Under the pieces are notes generated by a model. The model ran no database searches. It saw only the letters and a list, made by a program, of their open reading frames with translations, and was not told where the DNA came from. From SMYC01 sp963578475 (lineage in GTDB: Bacteria; Acidobacteriota; Vicinamibacteria; Marinacidobacterales; SMYC01): 64,000 bases of DNA. The stretch is from contig CAUZCL010000022.1 of the NCBI GenBank assembly GCA_963578475.1, positions 3,552 through 67,551 of the forward strand, given 5' to 3'. Positions 1-9,659 of this stretch are shown one piece after another (the stretch's first letter is position 1; each line of letters starts with the position of its first letter). Position numbers and translations under genes: made by a program.

Positions 1-892
1 CGTTCGACTTGTAGAGCGCGTCGAGCGCCGGGTGCACATAGCGCGGTTCTTGGAAAAAACCGAAGGCCTGGTAATAGTCGGGCTCTTGGAACGGACGCCG
101 CTGCCAATAGGCCGGGATCACGCCTCGCTCCTTGAGCTCCGCGACTTCCTTTTGGGAGAGCGGCCACCGCTTCGTCAAGCTCAGGCCGAGCCAGCTGCTC
201 GAAGCGTAGCTGCCGACGAGGGCGTAGTTCTTGAGAGACCACAAGCTCACGAGAACGAGCGGGATCGCGGCTGCGAGAAGGAAGCGCCGCCGCCCCTCGA
301 CGAAAGGCGTCAAAGCGAGTGCTATGGCGACGAGCCAGAGAGGATGGAACACGGAGCGCGTCAACATGACGAGCGTCACGAGCGTGAGAAAGAGGGCGAG
401 CATGGCCCGGCTCCGGCGCTCGAGCAAGAACCAAAGCGCGATAGTGGAGCCGAGCAGCATGAACGCCATCGGCAAGGTATAGAACAGCCAGTTGCGATAA
501 ACGGGAAAATTCGGCGTGAGTGCGAAGGCGAGACAAACGGCGCCGGTAATCGCGTCGGCAATTCCGAGCCGGCGCATGAGCCACGCCATCCCGAGGAGGA
601 TGGCGAGTGCCATCGCGCCGAAGAGAAAGGAGAACACCGCGGGATGGGATTCGGGGAACGCCTTCACCACGATTCCGAGAAACAAGTTGAAAAGAGGCGG
701 CTGCGCGTGAAGATAGAAAAGCCCCCTCGAGAGGTCGGTCTGAAGGATGGAAGGGTCGAGATATTGATAGAGCGTACCGAGCGTCTCCGAGGCGAAGCGG
801 ATGCCGAGCGCACGGCCCAAAAGCTCGCTCGTACCGAAGGCCGCGAGGACAAAGAGGTAGAGCGCGCCTTCCCGAAACCGGTTCATGAGCAT
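1..892 (-). CDS. Multi-TM glycosyltransferase-like membrane protein (N-terminal part)
   Basis: An open frame on the minus strand starts at the ATG at 890-892 and runs off the left edge without a stop, giving about 297 residues. It begins MLMNRFREGALYLFVLAAFG and is rich in hydrophobic helices, with a short loop that contains DPSILQTDL and YLHAQPPLFNLFLG between the first two. That loop followed by many membrane segments is typical of GT-C/PMT-like glycosyltransferases that use polyprenyl-phosphate sugars at the inner membrane. A second ATG lies two codons in, and GTG codons lie just upstream at 911-916. The C-terminal half is outside the window, so substrate and family stay open. Confidence 0.7.
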   Translation of the reverse strand, partial: MLMNRFREGALYLFVLAAFGTSELLGRALGIRFASETLGTLYQYLDPSILQTDLSRGLFYLHAQPPLFNLFLGIVVKAFPESHPAVFSFLFGAMALAILLGMAWLMRRLGIADAITGAVCLAFALTPNFPVYRNWLFYTLPMAFMLLGSTIALWFLLERRSRAMLALFLTLVTLVMLTRSVFHPLWLVAIALALTPFVEGRRRFLLAAAIPLVLVSLWSLKNYALVGSYASSSWLGLSLTKRWPLSQKEVAELKERGVIPAYWQRRPFQEPDYYQAFGFFQEPRYVHPALDALYKSN

Positions 893-1068
893 GAAACCGC
901 GCGAGGATAGCACCACGCTCCGGACGAACGCGAGTCCGCTGCTATACTCGGCACAACGAGGAGGGGCTCATCGATATCCCGAACCGCCGATATCGATCAA
1001 CGCTTCGCAGGATCGATCGCATCAACGTCGCCCACGGCTCCCGCGAGTCCCTCGAGGACCAGCTCGCC

Positions 1069-1806
1069 GTGGAAGAGCCGCTCGAGATCCGCCTCGACGG
1101 GAAGAGTGTCGCCGTGGTCATGCGCAGCCCCGGCAACGACGAAGAGCTCGCGGTCGGGTTTCTCTATACCGAAGCCATTCTAAAATCCGCCGACGAGCTC
1201 GGCGGAGTGGAGCTCAAACAGGACCCCAAGAATCCCGAGCTCGCGAACGTCGTAGAAGTCACCTCCGCCAAAGGCATCAATCTCGAAAAACGCGGCTGGC
1301 AGCGCAACTTCGTCTCGGCTTCGAGCTGCGGGCTCTGCGGGAAGCTCACCATCGAGTCGGTGCGCCTTCACGTTCCGTCGGTACGGAAGGACGCGCTTCA
1401 GGTTTCCGCCAAGCTCCTGCAGGCACTTCCTGACAAGATGCGCAGCGAGCAAGCGGGCTTCGACGAAACGGGAGCCATCCACGCCGCCGGGCTTTTCGAC
1501 CCCGACGGCAACCTCCTCAGCCTCCGGGAAGATATCGGCCGCCACAGCGCTGTCGACAAAGTCATTGGCGCCGCCTTTCTCGCTGGCGAGCTTCCGTTGA
1601 CGGAGCGCGTGCTCATGGTGAGCGGCCGATCGAGCTTCGAGATCGTGCAAAAGGCGCTGATGGCCCGCATCCCGATGGTCGCGGGTGTCTCCGCGGCATC
1701 AAGCCTCGGCGTCGAGCTCGCCGAATCCTGCGGGATGGCGCTCGTCGGCTTCGTACGGGGCTCGTCGCTGAACGTCTACACTGGAAGTAATCGCGTCAGG
1801 CTCTAA
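1069..1806 (+). CDS. fdhD: FdhD, formate dehydrogenase accessory sulfurtransferase
   Basis: FdhD moves sulfur from IscS to the molybdenum cofactor of formate dehydrogenase. The protein matches the family along its length: EEPLEIRLDG at the N-terminus, the catalytic CGLCG loop (Cys87 and Cys90 counted from the GTG at 1069), REDIGRHSAVDK, VSGRSSFEIVQKA and the C-terminal NVYTGSNR. The start is a problem. Family-like sequence (VAHGSRESLEDQLAV) continues upstream in frame, yet no ATG, GTG or TTG is found there. A strong Shine-Dalgarno (gaggagggg, 957-965) precedes an in-frame ATC at 970, which may be the true start. No formate dehydrogenase structural gene is visible nearby. Confidence 0.88.
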   Translation: MEEPLEIRLDGKSVAVVMRSPGNDEELAVGFLYTEAILKSADELGGVELKQDPKNPELANVVEVTSAKGINLEKRGWQRNFVSASSCGLCGKLTIESVRLHVPSVRKDALQVSAKLLQALPDKMRSEQAGFDETGAIHAAGLFDPDGNLLSLREDIGRHSAVDKVIGAAFLAGELPLTERVLMVSGRSSFEIVQKALMARIPMVAGVSAASSLGVELAESCGMALVGFVRGSSLNVYTGSNRVRL

Positions 1807-1818
1807 CAGGCTCTAGAT

Positions 1819-3200
1819 CTACCGCTCTTTCCAATGGCCGCGGCGGAACAAGAGCACGCCGACCACCGCTAGCGTTGTCTGTGCGATCGCGATGGTGATG
1901 AAGACGCCTCTCGGGCCGAGCCCCATCGACGTCGACAAGACGTAAGCAAGAGAGGTCTGCACAATCCAGTAGCAGAAGAGGTTGATCCATGTCGGCGTCG
2001 TCGTGTCCCCGGCCCCGTTGAACGCTTGCACCATAACCATTCCGAACGCGAGAGCCGGATAACCGTAGGCAATGATCTCGAGACAGAGCGCGGCCACGGC
2101 GACGACTTCAGCCTCGTCGCTGAAGATCCCAGCGAAGCTCCTCGCGTAGAAGTGGAACAAGAGCGCCACAGAGCTCAGGAAACCCAGGTTGCTGAAGCGG
2201 GCAATCCAAACGAGTGCTCAGCGCGGTCCGGTTTCTGCGCGTCCAAATTCTGGCCCACGAGCGTCGCGGCGGCGTTCCCAATGCCCCACGACGGCAGCAA
2301 CGCGAACATGATTACGCGGACGGCGATCGTATAGCCGGCGAGAGCCGCGCCTCCAAAAAGCGCGAGGATGCGAAAGATCCCGAGCCAGCTCGCGGTCCCG
2401 ATCAAGAACTGAAGCATCCCGACACCCGATACCCGAAGCAAGCAACGCGCTATGGGAAGATCGAAGCGCAAGTGCCGCTTCTCCACACGCACGTGACCGC
2501 GCCCGAGGGCTCGGGGCTGGTACAAAACGCCCAAACCTCGACCGGTCGCCGTCGCGATAGCCGCGCCTTCGATCCCCATAGCGGGAATGGGCCCCCAGCC
2601 GAAGATGAGGATCGGGTCGAGGATGATGTTGATCCAGTTCGCGAGCCAGAGCAGGCGCATCGCGATCATTGCATCCCCGCCGCCGCGAAAGATCGCGTTG
2701 ATCAGAAAGAGCAGCATCACGGTGACGTCGTCCCGAGCATGATGGCGGTGAAGCCTTGCCCGGTCTCGATGATCGCAGGTGTCGCGCCCATCCATCGGAG
2801 AACGTCAGGCGCCAAAACGATGCCTGCGATCGCGATCGGGATGGACAAGGAAATCCCGAGTGCTATGGCCTGAACCGCCGCGAGCGACGCTCGTTCCGGA
2901 TCTTTCTCGCCGATGCGCCGCGCTGACCATCGCGGCCGCAGCCATGCTCAGACCCATGGCGATCGAGAAAACGAGCGTGAGCATCGAGTCGGTCATCCCC
3001 GCCGCTGCCACGGCATCCTGACCGAGCCGGCCGATGAAATAAATGTCGACCACGGCGAAGACCGACTGCATGACCATATCGAGTCATGGGAACGGCGAGC
3101 AGCAAGACGGTGCGGCCGAGGCCGCCGCTCGTATAGCTTCGCGGTTTTCCCTGATCCCCTCCTTGAGCTCGTTCCAGAACGAGGGTTCTCGGAGGTTCAT
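1819..3200 (-). pseudogene. MATE-family multidrug efflux protein, broken by several frameshifts
   Basis: Read in pieces, the minus strand encodes a full-length MATE (NorM-like) Na+/H+-coupled drug exporter of about 460 codons. The ATG at 3198-3200 starts MNLREPSFWNELKEGI. Frame then changes to give GRTVLLLAVPM, then DMVMQSVFAVVDIYFIGRLG, then INAIFRGGGDAM and LANWINIILDPILIFGWGP, and finally AFNGAGDTTTPTWINLFCYW to the stop at 1819. At least five single-base shifts are needed, near 3110, 3080, 2900, 2725 and 2172. The order of segments is intact, so this is a recently broken gene or a stretch of assembly errors. It converges on fdhD with a 12-base gap. Confidence 0.85.
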
Positions 3201-3369
3201 CTTTGTGGTTATATCCCGTCAGCGCTGCAAGCGCTCCCTGCTATAATTCTGGCGAGGAGAGCGACTCATCGCCGAAACGCCGCGAACGACTCGAGAGTCT
3301 TTCGCTGACTCGAGAGCCGGACGACGCCCCCGCCTCTTTGTCCTCGCGTTATACGTCGTATGCACTCCC

Positions 3370-5313
3370 TTGAGTTTGTTTTTCCTCGATTCTCTGGACG
3401 TCTATCGCGTCGAGCTTGGAGCGAGTGACGACGCTTTTCTCCTGGGGAACCAATCCTCGTGGGGCCGCGCCTACAGGGACAGCGGTCCCTTTCGCGTCCG
3501 GCGCGGCGAGCGGCGCATGACGTATTTCGCGGCGCGCATGGCCTTTCCCGGGGCCGGGCTTCGCATCCCCGCGCTCGTCTCCGGGGGCGACGGTGAGCTT
3601 CGACTGCGAGCGCACCGCTACGGTCAGCCAGGCATCGTGCACGTGTTCGGAAACGGGATCCGGCTGGGCCAGATCGTTTTTGTCAGCGACACCTATCCGT
3701 GGGAGGTCTTTCGCTTCGAAGTGCCGGAAGAGTTTTTCCGTCCGGAGGGGTTGATCCTGGAGTTCCGAGGTGAAGCGCTCGAAGGCCGCGACAAATTGCC
3801 GCCCGAAGCTCTCCTTGCTTTCGACTGGGTGGAGCTTTACGGCGGTTCTTCCGCCCAGCTGCGCTTTCCGCTTCACGTGAAGCTTCTCACATTGGCTCTG
3901 CCGGCGGGGCTTTTGCTGGTCCTCCTTTGGGCTGGTGCGTCGCCCGGTTTGGCGGCCGCCACGACGGCCGTGGTGATGCTCGTCGAGTTTTTGGCACTCG
4001 CGCAAGCTCCCGGTCCCACGACGGGTGCCCTCGAGCACTTACCCGTCGTGTTCCCTCTCATCCTTTTGATCTACACGGTGCTTCGATGGGGCATCTCCGT
4101 TGAGCCTCGGCTTGCCCGCACCTTGAGCGCGGCCTTCGGTTTTGTGCTCCTCGCCCACGCCACCATCATCTTTTTCCCTGACCATCAACCGCCCGACCTG
4201 GGACCTCACCTCGGCCAGATCCGCGCGCTGAACGACAGCCGCTTTGCCCGGGATCAATTCTGGGAGTTCTCCTCCTCCTTCGGCGAAGCAGGAAAAGGGA
4301 AACCGCATTTCGGCGTCGACTACGAAGCGCCCTACCCGCCATGGACTTACTTCATCGTTCACGGTCTACGGAACTTACTCGATCATCCGCGGTTCTGGCT
4401 CGAGCTCGTGGGCATGGTGGCGGGAGCGCTGCTGGCGCTTTTTGCCTACGCTCTCGCCCGCGGTCTGGCGCGGGACGAGCGTGCCCCATGGCTCGCCTTC
4501 ACGCTCATGGCTCTCGAGATCGCGACGTGGCACCACGCCTCCCGTGTCCATACGCCCGGGCTGGTGGGGCAAGTTTTCTTCGTTGCTGCCGTGACCTATC
4601 TCCTCTTTGGGTACGAAACGCTGCGCCGTCTTCAGGGCTTTGTGATCTTCGCGCTCATGTCTCTGACTGCGACACTCGCCTACACGGCCACACTTTTTCA
4701 CTTCGTTACCTTCATGGTGTGCTTCACGGGACTCGAGCTGCTGGAATCGCGCTCCGCGCTACCGTCGCGCACCACTCGACGCGCGGTTGCGGCTTCTGTT
4801 GTGGGCACCCTCGGCTCGTTCGCAATTTTCTACCATCGGTTTGTCCCCGGAGCGCTCGTGAGTCGAAGTGCTATTCTGGCGGAAGAAGGCTACCGGTCTC
4901 CGGCAACGTTTTTCGTCCTGCGCAACCAGATGCGGGACACGGCGACGATCCTGAGCCACGGCTACCCTCTTTTCATCCTCCTCGCGATTCCCGCGTACTT
5001 TCGGCTGCGAGACTGGACGTCGGGGGCTCTCGCCCGTCGCATGCTGCTCGCCTGGACGGCGACCTACCTGGTCCTCCTCGTGCTGAAGGACCCGCTTTTC
5101 TTCCCCCAGCTTCTGCTCCATGTCAAAGAAGACCTGCTGTTCGCCCCCGCCATGTGCGTCCTCGGCGCGATGACCCTTGCTGCGATCTCGCGCCGCGGAC
5201 GCGTGGGGACCACGATCGTCATCGGGGTGTTTCTGCTCTTCCTGGGGCTCCAAGCACGGGACTATCGGTACAACGCTGACACCATCGCCGTTTGGGCGGA
5301 GACCCAACGGTAA
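3370..5313 (+). CDS. Polytopic membrane protein, glycosyltransferase-like (GT-C type)
   Basis: A 647-residue protein with a periplasmic-looking beta-rich N-terminal section (about residues 20-165) followed by ten or so membrane helices. A loop near residues 285-315 contains PDLGPHLGQIRALNDSRFARDQFW, an acidic and aromatic first-loop pattern seen in membrane sugar transferases; the assignment is inference. The listed start is TTG at 3370, but an extra hydrophobic stretch (LFVLALYVVCTPLSLFFL) runs across it, so translation probably begins upstream. The only candidate with a good ribosome site (gaggaga, 3254-3260) is an in-frame ATC at 3268. It converges with the GT2 gene at 5330. Confidence 0.7.
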   Translation: MSLFFLDSLDVYRVELGASDDAFLLGNQSSWGRAYRDSGPFRVRRGERRMTYFAARMAFPGAGLRIPALVSGGDGELRLRAHRYGQPGIVHVFGNGIRLGQIVFVSDTYPWEVFRFEVPEEFFRPEGLILEFRGEALEGRDKLPPEALLAFDWVELYGGSSAQLRFPLHVKLLTLALPAGLLLVLLWAGASPGLAAATTAVVMLVEFLALAQAPGPTTGALEHLPVVFPLILLIYTVLRWGISVEPRLARTLSAAFGFVLLAHATIIFFPDHQPPDLGPHLGQIRALNDSRFARDQFWEFSSSFGEAGKGKPHFGVDYEAPYPPWTYFIVHGLRNLLDHPRFWLELVGMVAGALLALFAYALARGLARDERAPWLAFTLMALEIATWHHASRVHTPGLVGQVFFVAAVTYLLFGYETLRRLQGFVIFALMSLTATLAYTATLFHFVTFMVCFTGLELLESRSALPSRTTRRAVAASVVGTLGSFAIFYHRFVPGALVSRSAILAEEGYRSPATFFVLRNQMRDTATILSHGYPLFILLAIPAYFRLRDWTSGALARRMLLAWTATYLVLLVLKDPLFFPQLLLHVKEDLLFAPAMCVLGAMTLAAISRRGRVGTTIVIGVFLLFLGLQARDYRYNADTIAVWAETQR

Positions 5314-5329
5314 AGGCTCCAAGTCTGAA

Positions 5330-6280
5330 CTATCGCAAGTTCTTGTTGTACTCCATGTCCATCCACATGGCGAACAACAGAGCTTGCATGGCGGTGACGA
5401 TCAAGAACCCGGAAAAGACGACGGCAGGAGCCGCGATGGATCCGACCGTGAACCGCAGATAGGAGCAGTACAGGCCGAGAGCGATGCCAGACGTCATGAG
5501 GAGTAAACCGAAGGAAAAGAAGAAAATCAAAGGGTGAAAGTCACGAATGATGTACTTCTCCTTGAGCCGCCAGCCGAAGGATTTGATGAGGAGCCAGGAG
5601 ATTTTCGGGATCACCTTCGGAATGCGCATTCCAGACTGCTCCCCAATCCCGTAAACCGGGCGGACCGCCACATCCGTGACGCGTCGGCCATAAATATTGA
5701 GGAGCACGAGAAAATGGTTGGGAAATCCGTAACCGGTGTAGAGCTTTTCGAGGGGAAGACCGGCCAGGGCCTTACCGGAGATCACGGTATAGCCCGACTG
5801 GGAGTCGGCCACGTGCCAGTAGCCCGATGCGATCTTCGTCAACAGGGAAAGAACGGCGTTTCCAAAAAATCGCACCTTGGGGATGATCTTCCAAGCTTCC
5901 CCGCTGAAAAGGCGATTGCCCTTGCTGTAGTCCACCTCGCCACGGGCCACCGGGCGGAGGAGGTTCGGGAGATCCGCTGGATCCATCTGAGCATCACCCC
6001 CCATGACCCCGACCATATCCATTCCGTCCTCGAGCGCCCGGCGGTATCCGGTTATGATTGCGGCTCCCACTCCCCGATTCTTTGAGTGCTCCAGAAGAAC
6101 GACACGGCCGTTCATCGAAGTTTCGTATGCACGGACTTTCTCCTTGGTGGCATCTCGGCTGGCATCGTCGACCACGTAAATCCGATCGACCGCGTCCGGC
6201 ATCGTCTCGATGACCTGGCTGATGAGTTTTTCCTCGTTGTAAGCAGGAACCACGATCCCCACTTTGCGATTTTCAAACAT
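5330..6280 (-). CDS. Family 2 glycosyltransferase, polyprenyl-phosphate sugar synthase type
   Basis: A 316-residue GT2 enzyme with a GT-A fold. It shows the opening VGIVVPAYNEE, the nucleotide-binding VVDDASRD, and the GGDAQMDPADL metal/donor site. Two hydrophobic helices near residues 245-305 anchor the C-terminus, as in DPM1/GtrB-like enzymes that load a sugar onto a lipid phosphate. The likely role is to supply lipid-linked sugars to the multi-TM transferases nearby. It lies 58 bases downstream of the carbamoyltransferase on the same strand, so the two probably form one transcript. The donor sugar cannot be read from the sequence. Confidence 0.85.
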   Translation of the reverse strand: MFENRKVGIVVPAYNEEKLISQVIETMPDAVDRIYVVDDASRDATKEKVRAYETSMNGRVVLLEHSKNRGVGAAIITGYRRALEDGMDMVGVMGGDAQMDPADLPNLLRPVARGEVDYSKGNRLFSGEAWKIIPKVRFFGNAVLSLLTKIASGYWHVADSQSGYTVISGKALAGLPLEKLYTGYGFPNHFLVLLNIYGRRVTDVAVRPVYGIGEQSGMRIPKVIPKISWLLIKSFGWRLKEKYIIRDFHPLIFFFSFGLLLMTSGIALGLYCSYLRFTVGSIAAPAVVFSGFLIVTAMQALLFAMWMDMEYNKNLR

Positions 6281-6338
6281 GACCTACCCGCCCCTCCCGG
6301 GGCTTATTTTGCTTCCGCGCGCGGCTCGTGTTCATGCA

Positions 6339-8114
6339 TCACAGGGTCTTTTCCAGGACGAAATCTCCCATGATCAAAGCATCCAGACCCGTGCCGTAGA
6401 AGGAGCGCAGCGCGTCCCGCGGGGTACAAACGATGGGCTCGCCCTTCACGTTGAAAGACGTGTTGAGCACTCCCGGCACCCCCGTGATGCGGCGAAAGCA
6501 ATCGATGAGCTCCCAGTAGCGAGGGTTGGTTTTTCGGCTCACCGTCTGGGGTCTTGTGGTGTGATCGATCCAGTGCATGGCGCTCGGAATGCACTCCCGT
6601 TTGTTTTCCACGACCTCGAAAGCCATGTTCATGAAGGGCGAGGGAGCGGGCTTTTTCACGTATTCGGGAAACGACTCCTCCAGAATGGACAGCGCAAAAG
6701 GACGCCAGCTCTCGCGAAACTTCACCCGATCGTTCACCAGATCTTTCATCTCCGGAACCCGGGGATCGGCCAGAATCGAGCGAGCCCCAAGAGCCCGCGG
6801 CCCGCACTCCATCCTTCCTTGGAACCAGCCCACAATCTTGCCCTCCGCAATCATCCGCGCTCCTTCCTCGGCCACGCGCTCAGAGAGGCGGTGAGGAACT
6901 CGATTCGCCTTCAGAACCACCTCGATCTCCTCGTTGCTGTAATCCGGCCCCCAGTACAGGTGGTCCATGGTGAAACGGCAGTCGTCCCCTCGCTCCATGG
7001 CCGCCACCATGGCCGCCCCGAAAGAGACACCCCCGTCATGGGCAATAGGCTGGATGAAAATCTCCCGGGCTATTCCTCGCCGGTGAATCTCACCGTTCAT
7101 TTTGCAATTGAGAGCGACTCCGCCGGCCAGGCAGAGACGATCGGTGCCGGCGAGGCGGGTGGCCAACGAGGCAAGATGAACGCCCGCCTCCTCGAGACGA
7201 TTCTGAACGGCGTAAGCTATTTCGCGGTGGCGGTCGTTGAGCGGCTCGTCCGTCCCGCGCGGCAGGCCTAGCTGGTCGACGAGCACGTCGCTAAAGAACT
7301 TTCCATAGCTCCGCTTTCCGTAGAAGAGATAGTCGGCGTTCACCCGGATGCCGTCCTCGGTGATCACGAGGATTCGCTGGACGAGCTCCTCTATCTCCAG
7401 ATTCGGCTTCCCGAACGGAGCCAACCCCATGAGCTTCACCTCGCCCTCGTTAGGGTTCCATCCCAGAAACTCGGTGAAGGCCGAGTAGAACCAGCCAAGC
7501 GAATGGGGAATGTTGATTTCCTTGAGGAGGCTAATCCGCTTCCCCTCGCCACGGAAGATGGTTGTCGTATTCTCCTCGCCATGCCCGTCGAAAACCAAAA
7601 TCGCGCTTTCATCGAACCCTGAGCAGTAATGAGCGCTGGCGGCGTGAGCGAGATGATGCTTGATGAACGAGACGGGCGGGATCCGTCCGTGCTTGAAGCC
7701 GGCGTCGCCGAGACCGAGTACGATCTTTTCCATGAGGGCCTTGGGCTGAAAGCTCACCAGGCTCCTGATTCCGCTGAGCACGGCCGAGCCGAGCTGCGGC
7801 CTTCCCGGAGAAGCATGAGGAGCGCGGGTGTGTCGCCGTACCTTATGCTTCAAGAAAGACTTGGCCAGGAAAAGGGGAAAGCGCCACCGATAGGCATTGG
7901 CATCCCAGCCAAAGGCAATACAGTCGATATCGTCGAGCCCGAGCTTAGCGCGCTTCAGACAGTAGCGAATGGAATGGCTCGGAAAATAGCCGACCGCCTG
8001 CTTGACCCGAACGAAACGCTCCTCCTCCACGAAAGCGATGAGCTCGCCGTCCTTGAGCAAACAGGCCGAAGGGTGTCCCCCCACGTCGACGGCAATGATC
8101 CCGAGGATGTTCAT
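6339..8114 (-). CDS. Carbamoyltransferase, NodU/CmcH family
   Basis: A 591-residue O-carbamoyltransferase of normal length for the family, which uses carbamoyl phosphate and ATP to carbamoylate a sugar or natural-product hydroxyl. The N-terminal TobZ/Kae1-like domain has VDVGGHPSACLL and the HHLAHAASAHY metal-binding motif, followed by FDGHGEENT. The C-terminal domain has GWFQGRMECGPRALGARS, the carbamoyl-phosphate site, and RFRESWRPF-like sequence. The start is the ATG at 8112-8114 (MNILGIIAVD). With GT2 downstream and NodB deacetylase divergently upstream, it probably decorates an extracellular polysaccharide or lipid-linked sugar. Confidence 0.9.
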   Translation of the reverse strand: MNILGIIAVDVGGHPSACLLKDGELIAFVEEERFVRVKQAVGYFPSHSIRYCLKRAKLGLDDIDCIAFGWDANAYRWRFPLFLAKSFLKHKVRRHTRAPHASPGRPQLGSAVLSGIRSLVSFQPKALMEKIVLGLGDAGFKHGRIPPVSFIKHHLAHAASAHYCSGFDESAILVFDGHGEENTTTIFRGEGKRISLLKEINIPHSLGWFYSAFTEFLGWNPNEGEVKLMGLAPFGKPNLEIEELVQRILVITEDGIRVNADYLFYGKRSYGKFFSDVLVDQLGLPRGTDEPLNDRHREIAYAVQNRLEEAGVHLASLATRLAGTDRLCLAGGVALNCKMNGEIHRRGIAREIFIQPIAHDGGVSFGAAMVAAMERGDDCRFTMDHLYWGPDYSNEEIEVVLKANRVPHRLSERVAEEGARMIAEGKIVGWFQGRMECGPRALGARSILADPRVPEMKDLVNDRVKFRESWRPFALSILEESFPEYVKKPAPSPFMNMAFEVVENKRECIPSAMHWIDHTTRPQTVSRKTNPRYWELIDCFRRITGVPGVLNTSFNVKGEPIVCTPRDALRSFYGTGLDALIMGDFVLEKTL

Positions 8115-8248
8115 GAGCGGTGGGATTATACACGTCTCGCTCGGGACGTCTCGATAATCTCGATGGGGTGCCTCGCACCTTCGGTCTCGAGGTGATAAGG
8201 TGTCGGGCCGTGAAAACTAAGAGAGCCACTCAAAGCTGAGGCTCACTC

Positions 8249-9175
8249 ATGGCCAACGAAATCTTGATGTCCGTCGACGTGGACGAATGGTACCAGTGTC
8301 GCTGGGCAACGGGCTCCGACTTCGCCCTTTGGCCTGACACGCAAACGTTTTTTCGGGAATACTACGGCAGCAACAAGCCCTCGGGAGAGATACTCCCCTT
8401 TGTGGAGAGGATATTGGAGCTTTTCGCCGAGAACGAGATCCGGGCTACTTTCTTCTTCACCGGGGAGATCGCCTCCTTTTACCCCGACTTGGTGAAGAGC
8501 GTCGCCGCCGAAGGCCATGAGATCGCCTCACACAACCTGGTTCACAAAGACTACCACCAGGTGCCTCTCTACGAGTTCACCGAGCATTTGAAAAAAGCGA
8601 ACGGCGTGCTAGGAGACCTGAGTGGGCAAGCCATTTTGGGCTATCGCGCTCCGAACTCCGCCGTCCACCCAGACATGATTCGCTGCTTGCTCGATCTGGG
8701 CCTGCGCTACGACTCCTCCGTCACGCCCACTCGGCCCTTCATGGGCAAGTTCGGCGAATTTACGAAGGCTTCTGTGAATCCCTACCCCCTAGCGGAAGAT
8801 AGCTTCGCCGAGCGGGGGAGCTCGGGCTTATGGGAGTTTCCCCTGCCGGTTTTCCCCTGGGGAAAGCTGCCGGCCGGCTCCGGCATCATGACCCGGATCG
8901 CCGGATACCGATACACGGTCACCGCCCTGGACCGAGCCCTCGAAACCGGCGATACGGTCTACTACTTCCATCCCTACGAAATCGGCCCCAGGCCCCAGCT
9001 CGACGGGATCGATCTCCGCACAAGGATCTTCCTGCGCAATCTGGGCGAGAGTTATTTCCGGAGCTTGAAACGGCTCATCGAGCGCTACCGCGGCCGTTTC
9101 GTCTGCGGATGCGACCTGCTACGCCGCCTTCAAGCTCCCGCCGGGAGCCCGGCGGAAGCCTCCGGTTCTCAATAG
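8249..9175 (+). CDS. NodB-family polysaccharide deacetylase
   Basis: A 308-residue CE4 carbohydrate esterase that removes N-acetyl groups from a glycan. All expected motifs are visible: SVDVDEW (catalytic base and metal Asp pair), SHNLVHKDYH (metal His pair, SHxxxH), GYRAPN, and YYFHPYEI near the C-terminus. The size and the motif set resemble deacetylases of exosortase or exopolysaccharide clusters. No signal peptide is obvious. It starts at an ATG preceded by gctgagg, and reads divergently from the carbamoyltransferase, with about 130 bases between the two starts. Confidence 0.88.
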   Translation: MANEILMSVDVDEWYQCRWATGSDFALWPDTQTFFREYYGSNKPSGEILPFVERILELFAENEIRATFFFTGEIASFYPDLVKSVAAEGHEIASHNLVHKDYHQVPLYEFTEHLKKANGVLGDLSGQAILGYRAPNSAVHPDMIRCLLDLGLRYDSSVTPTRPFMGKFGEFTKASVNPYPLAEDSFAERGSSGLWEFPLPVFPWGKLPAGSGIMTRIAGYRYTVTALDRALETGDTVYYFHPYEIGPRPQLDGIDLRTRIFLRNLGESYFRSLKRLIERYRGRFVCGCDLLRRLQAPAGSPAEASGSQ

Positions 9176-9329
9176 ACCTCGGAAGTCTGAGCCAGCCGTT
9201 ATTGAGTTTCGCTGAACTCGTAGACGCTCAACCTGTAGTCCGCAAAAAAGAAACGCGGTGGCTGGGCACTGGTGAGGAGGTCGCCGATTGCTTCGCGCTG
9301 ACGCTAACGAAATTGATCTCAACGCATGT

Positions 9330-9657
9330 TCTCGAAACTGCTGCAAGGTCCACTCCGCGGTCGGGCGCGTCGTCACGTTCACGTGAACAATCTTGCGTGT
9401 ACCGACTTCCATCACGACGAGGACGTAGAGGAATTGGAATCGCGCCGTGACAACGGTCAAGAAGTCGGCGGCGATGATCGCCTTCGCGTGATTGCGAACG
9501 AATGCCGCCCAGCGCTGAGACGAATGGTGCAGCGCCGTGGCCACCGTGATCTCGATTCGGCATGTACTTTCTCGCCGTGCATGGTGAGACTCGGAGCCCG
9601 AGTTTGACGAGGAGCTCATGCGCGATCCTCTCTTCGCCCCAGCTGACGTTCGCGGCT
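9330..9657 (-). pseudogene. IS481/IS3-like transposase remnant
   Basis: The minus strand reads VSWGEERIAHELLVKLGLRV and RKYMPNRDHGG in one frame, then after a shift near 9525 SQRWAAFVRNHAKAIIAADF, EVGTRKIVHVNVTTRPTAEW and TLQQFREHA. That is the helix-turn-helix end and first part of an rve integrase core (the first catalytic Asp is in IAADF). The reading frame loses similarity below about 9330, so the 3' part is missing, and the 5' end abuts the stop of the next gene at 9660. It belongs to the same general family as the transposase starting at 63863. Confidence 0.75.
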
Positions 9658-9659
9658 TC

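Noticed and set aside
32..910. 292-codon plus-strand frame
   Set aside because: It is the antisense of the membrane protein that runs off the left edge; its Arg/Glu/His-rich composition is typical of a shadow frame.
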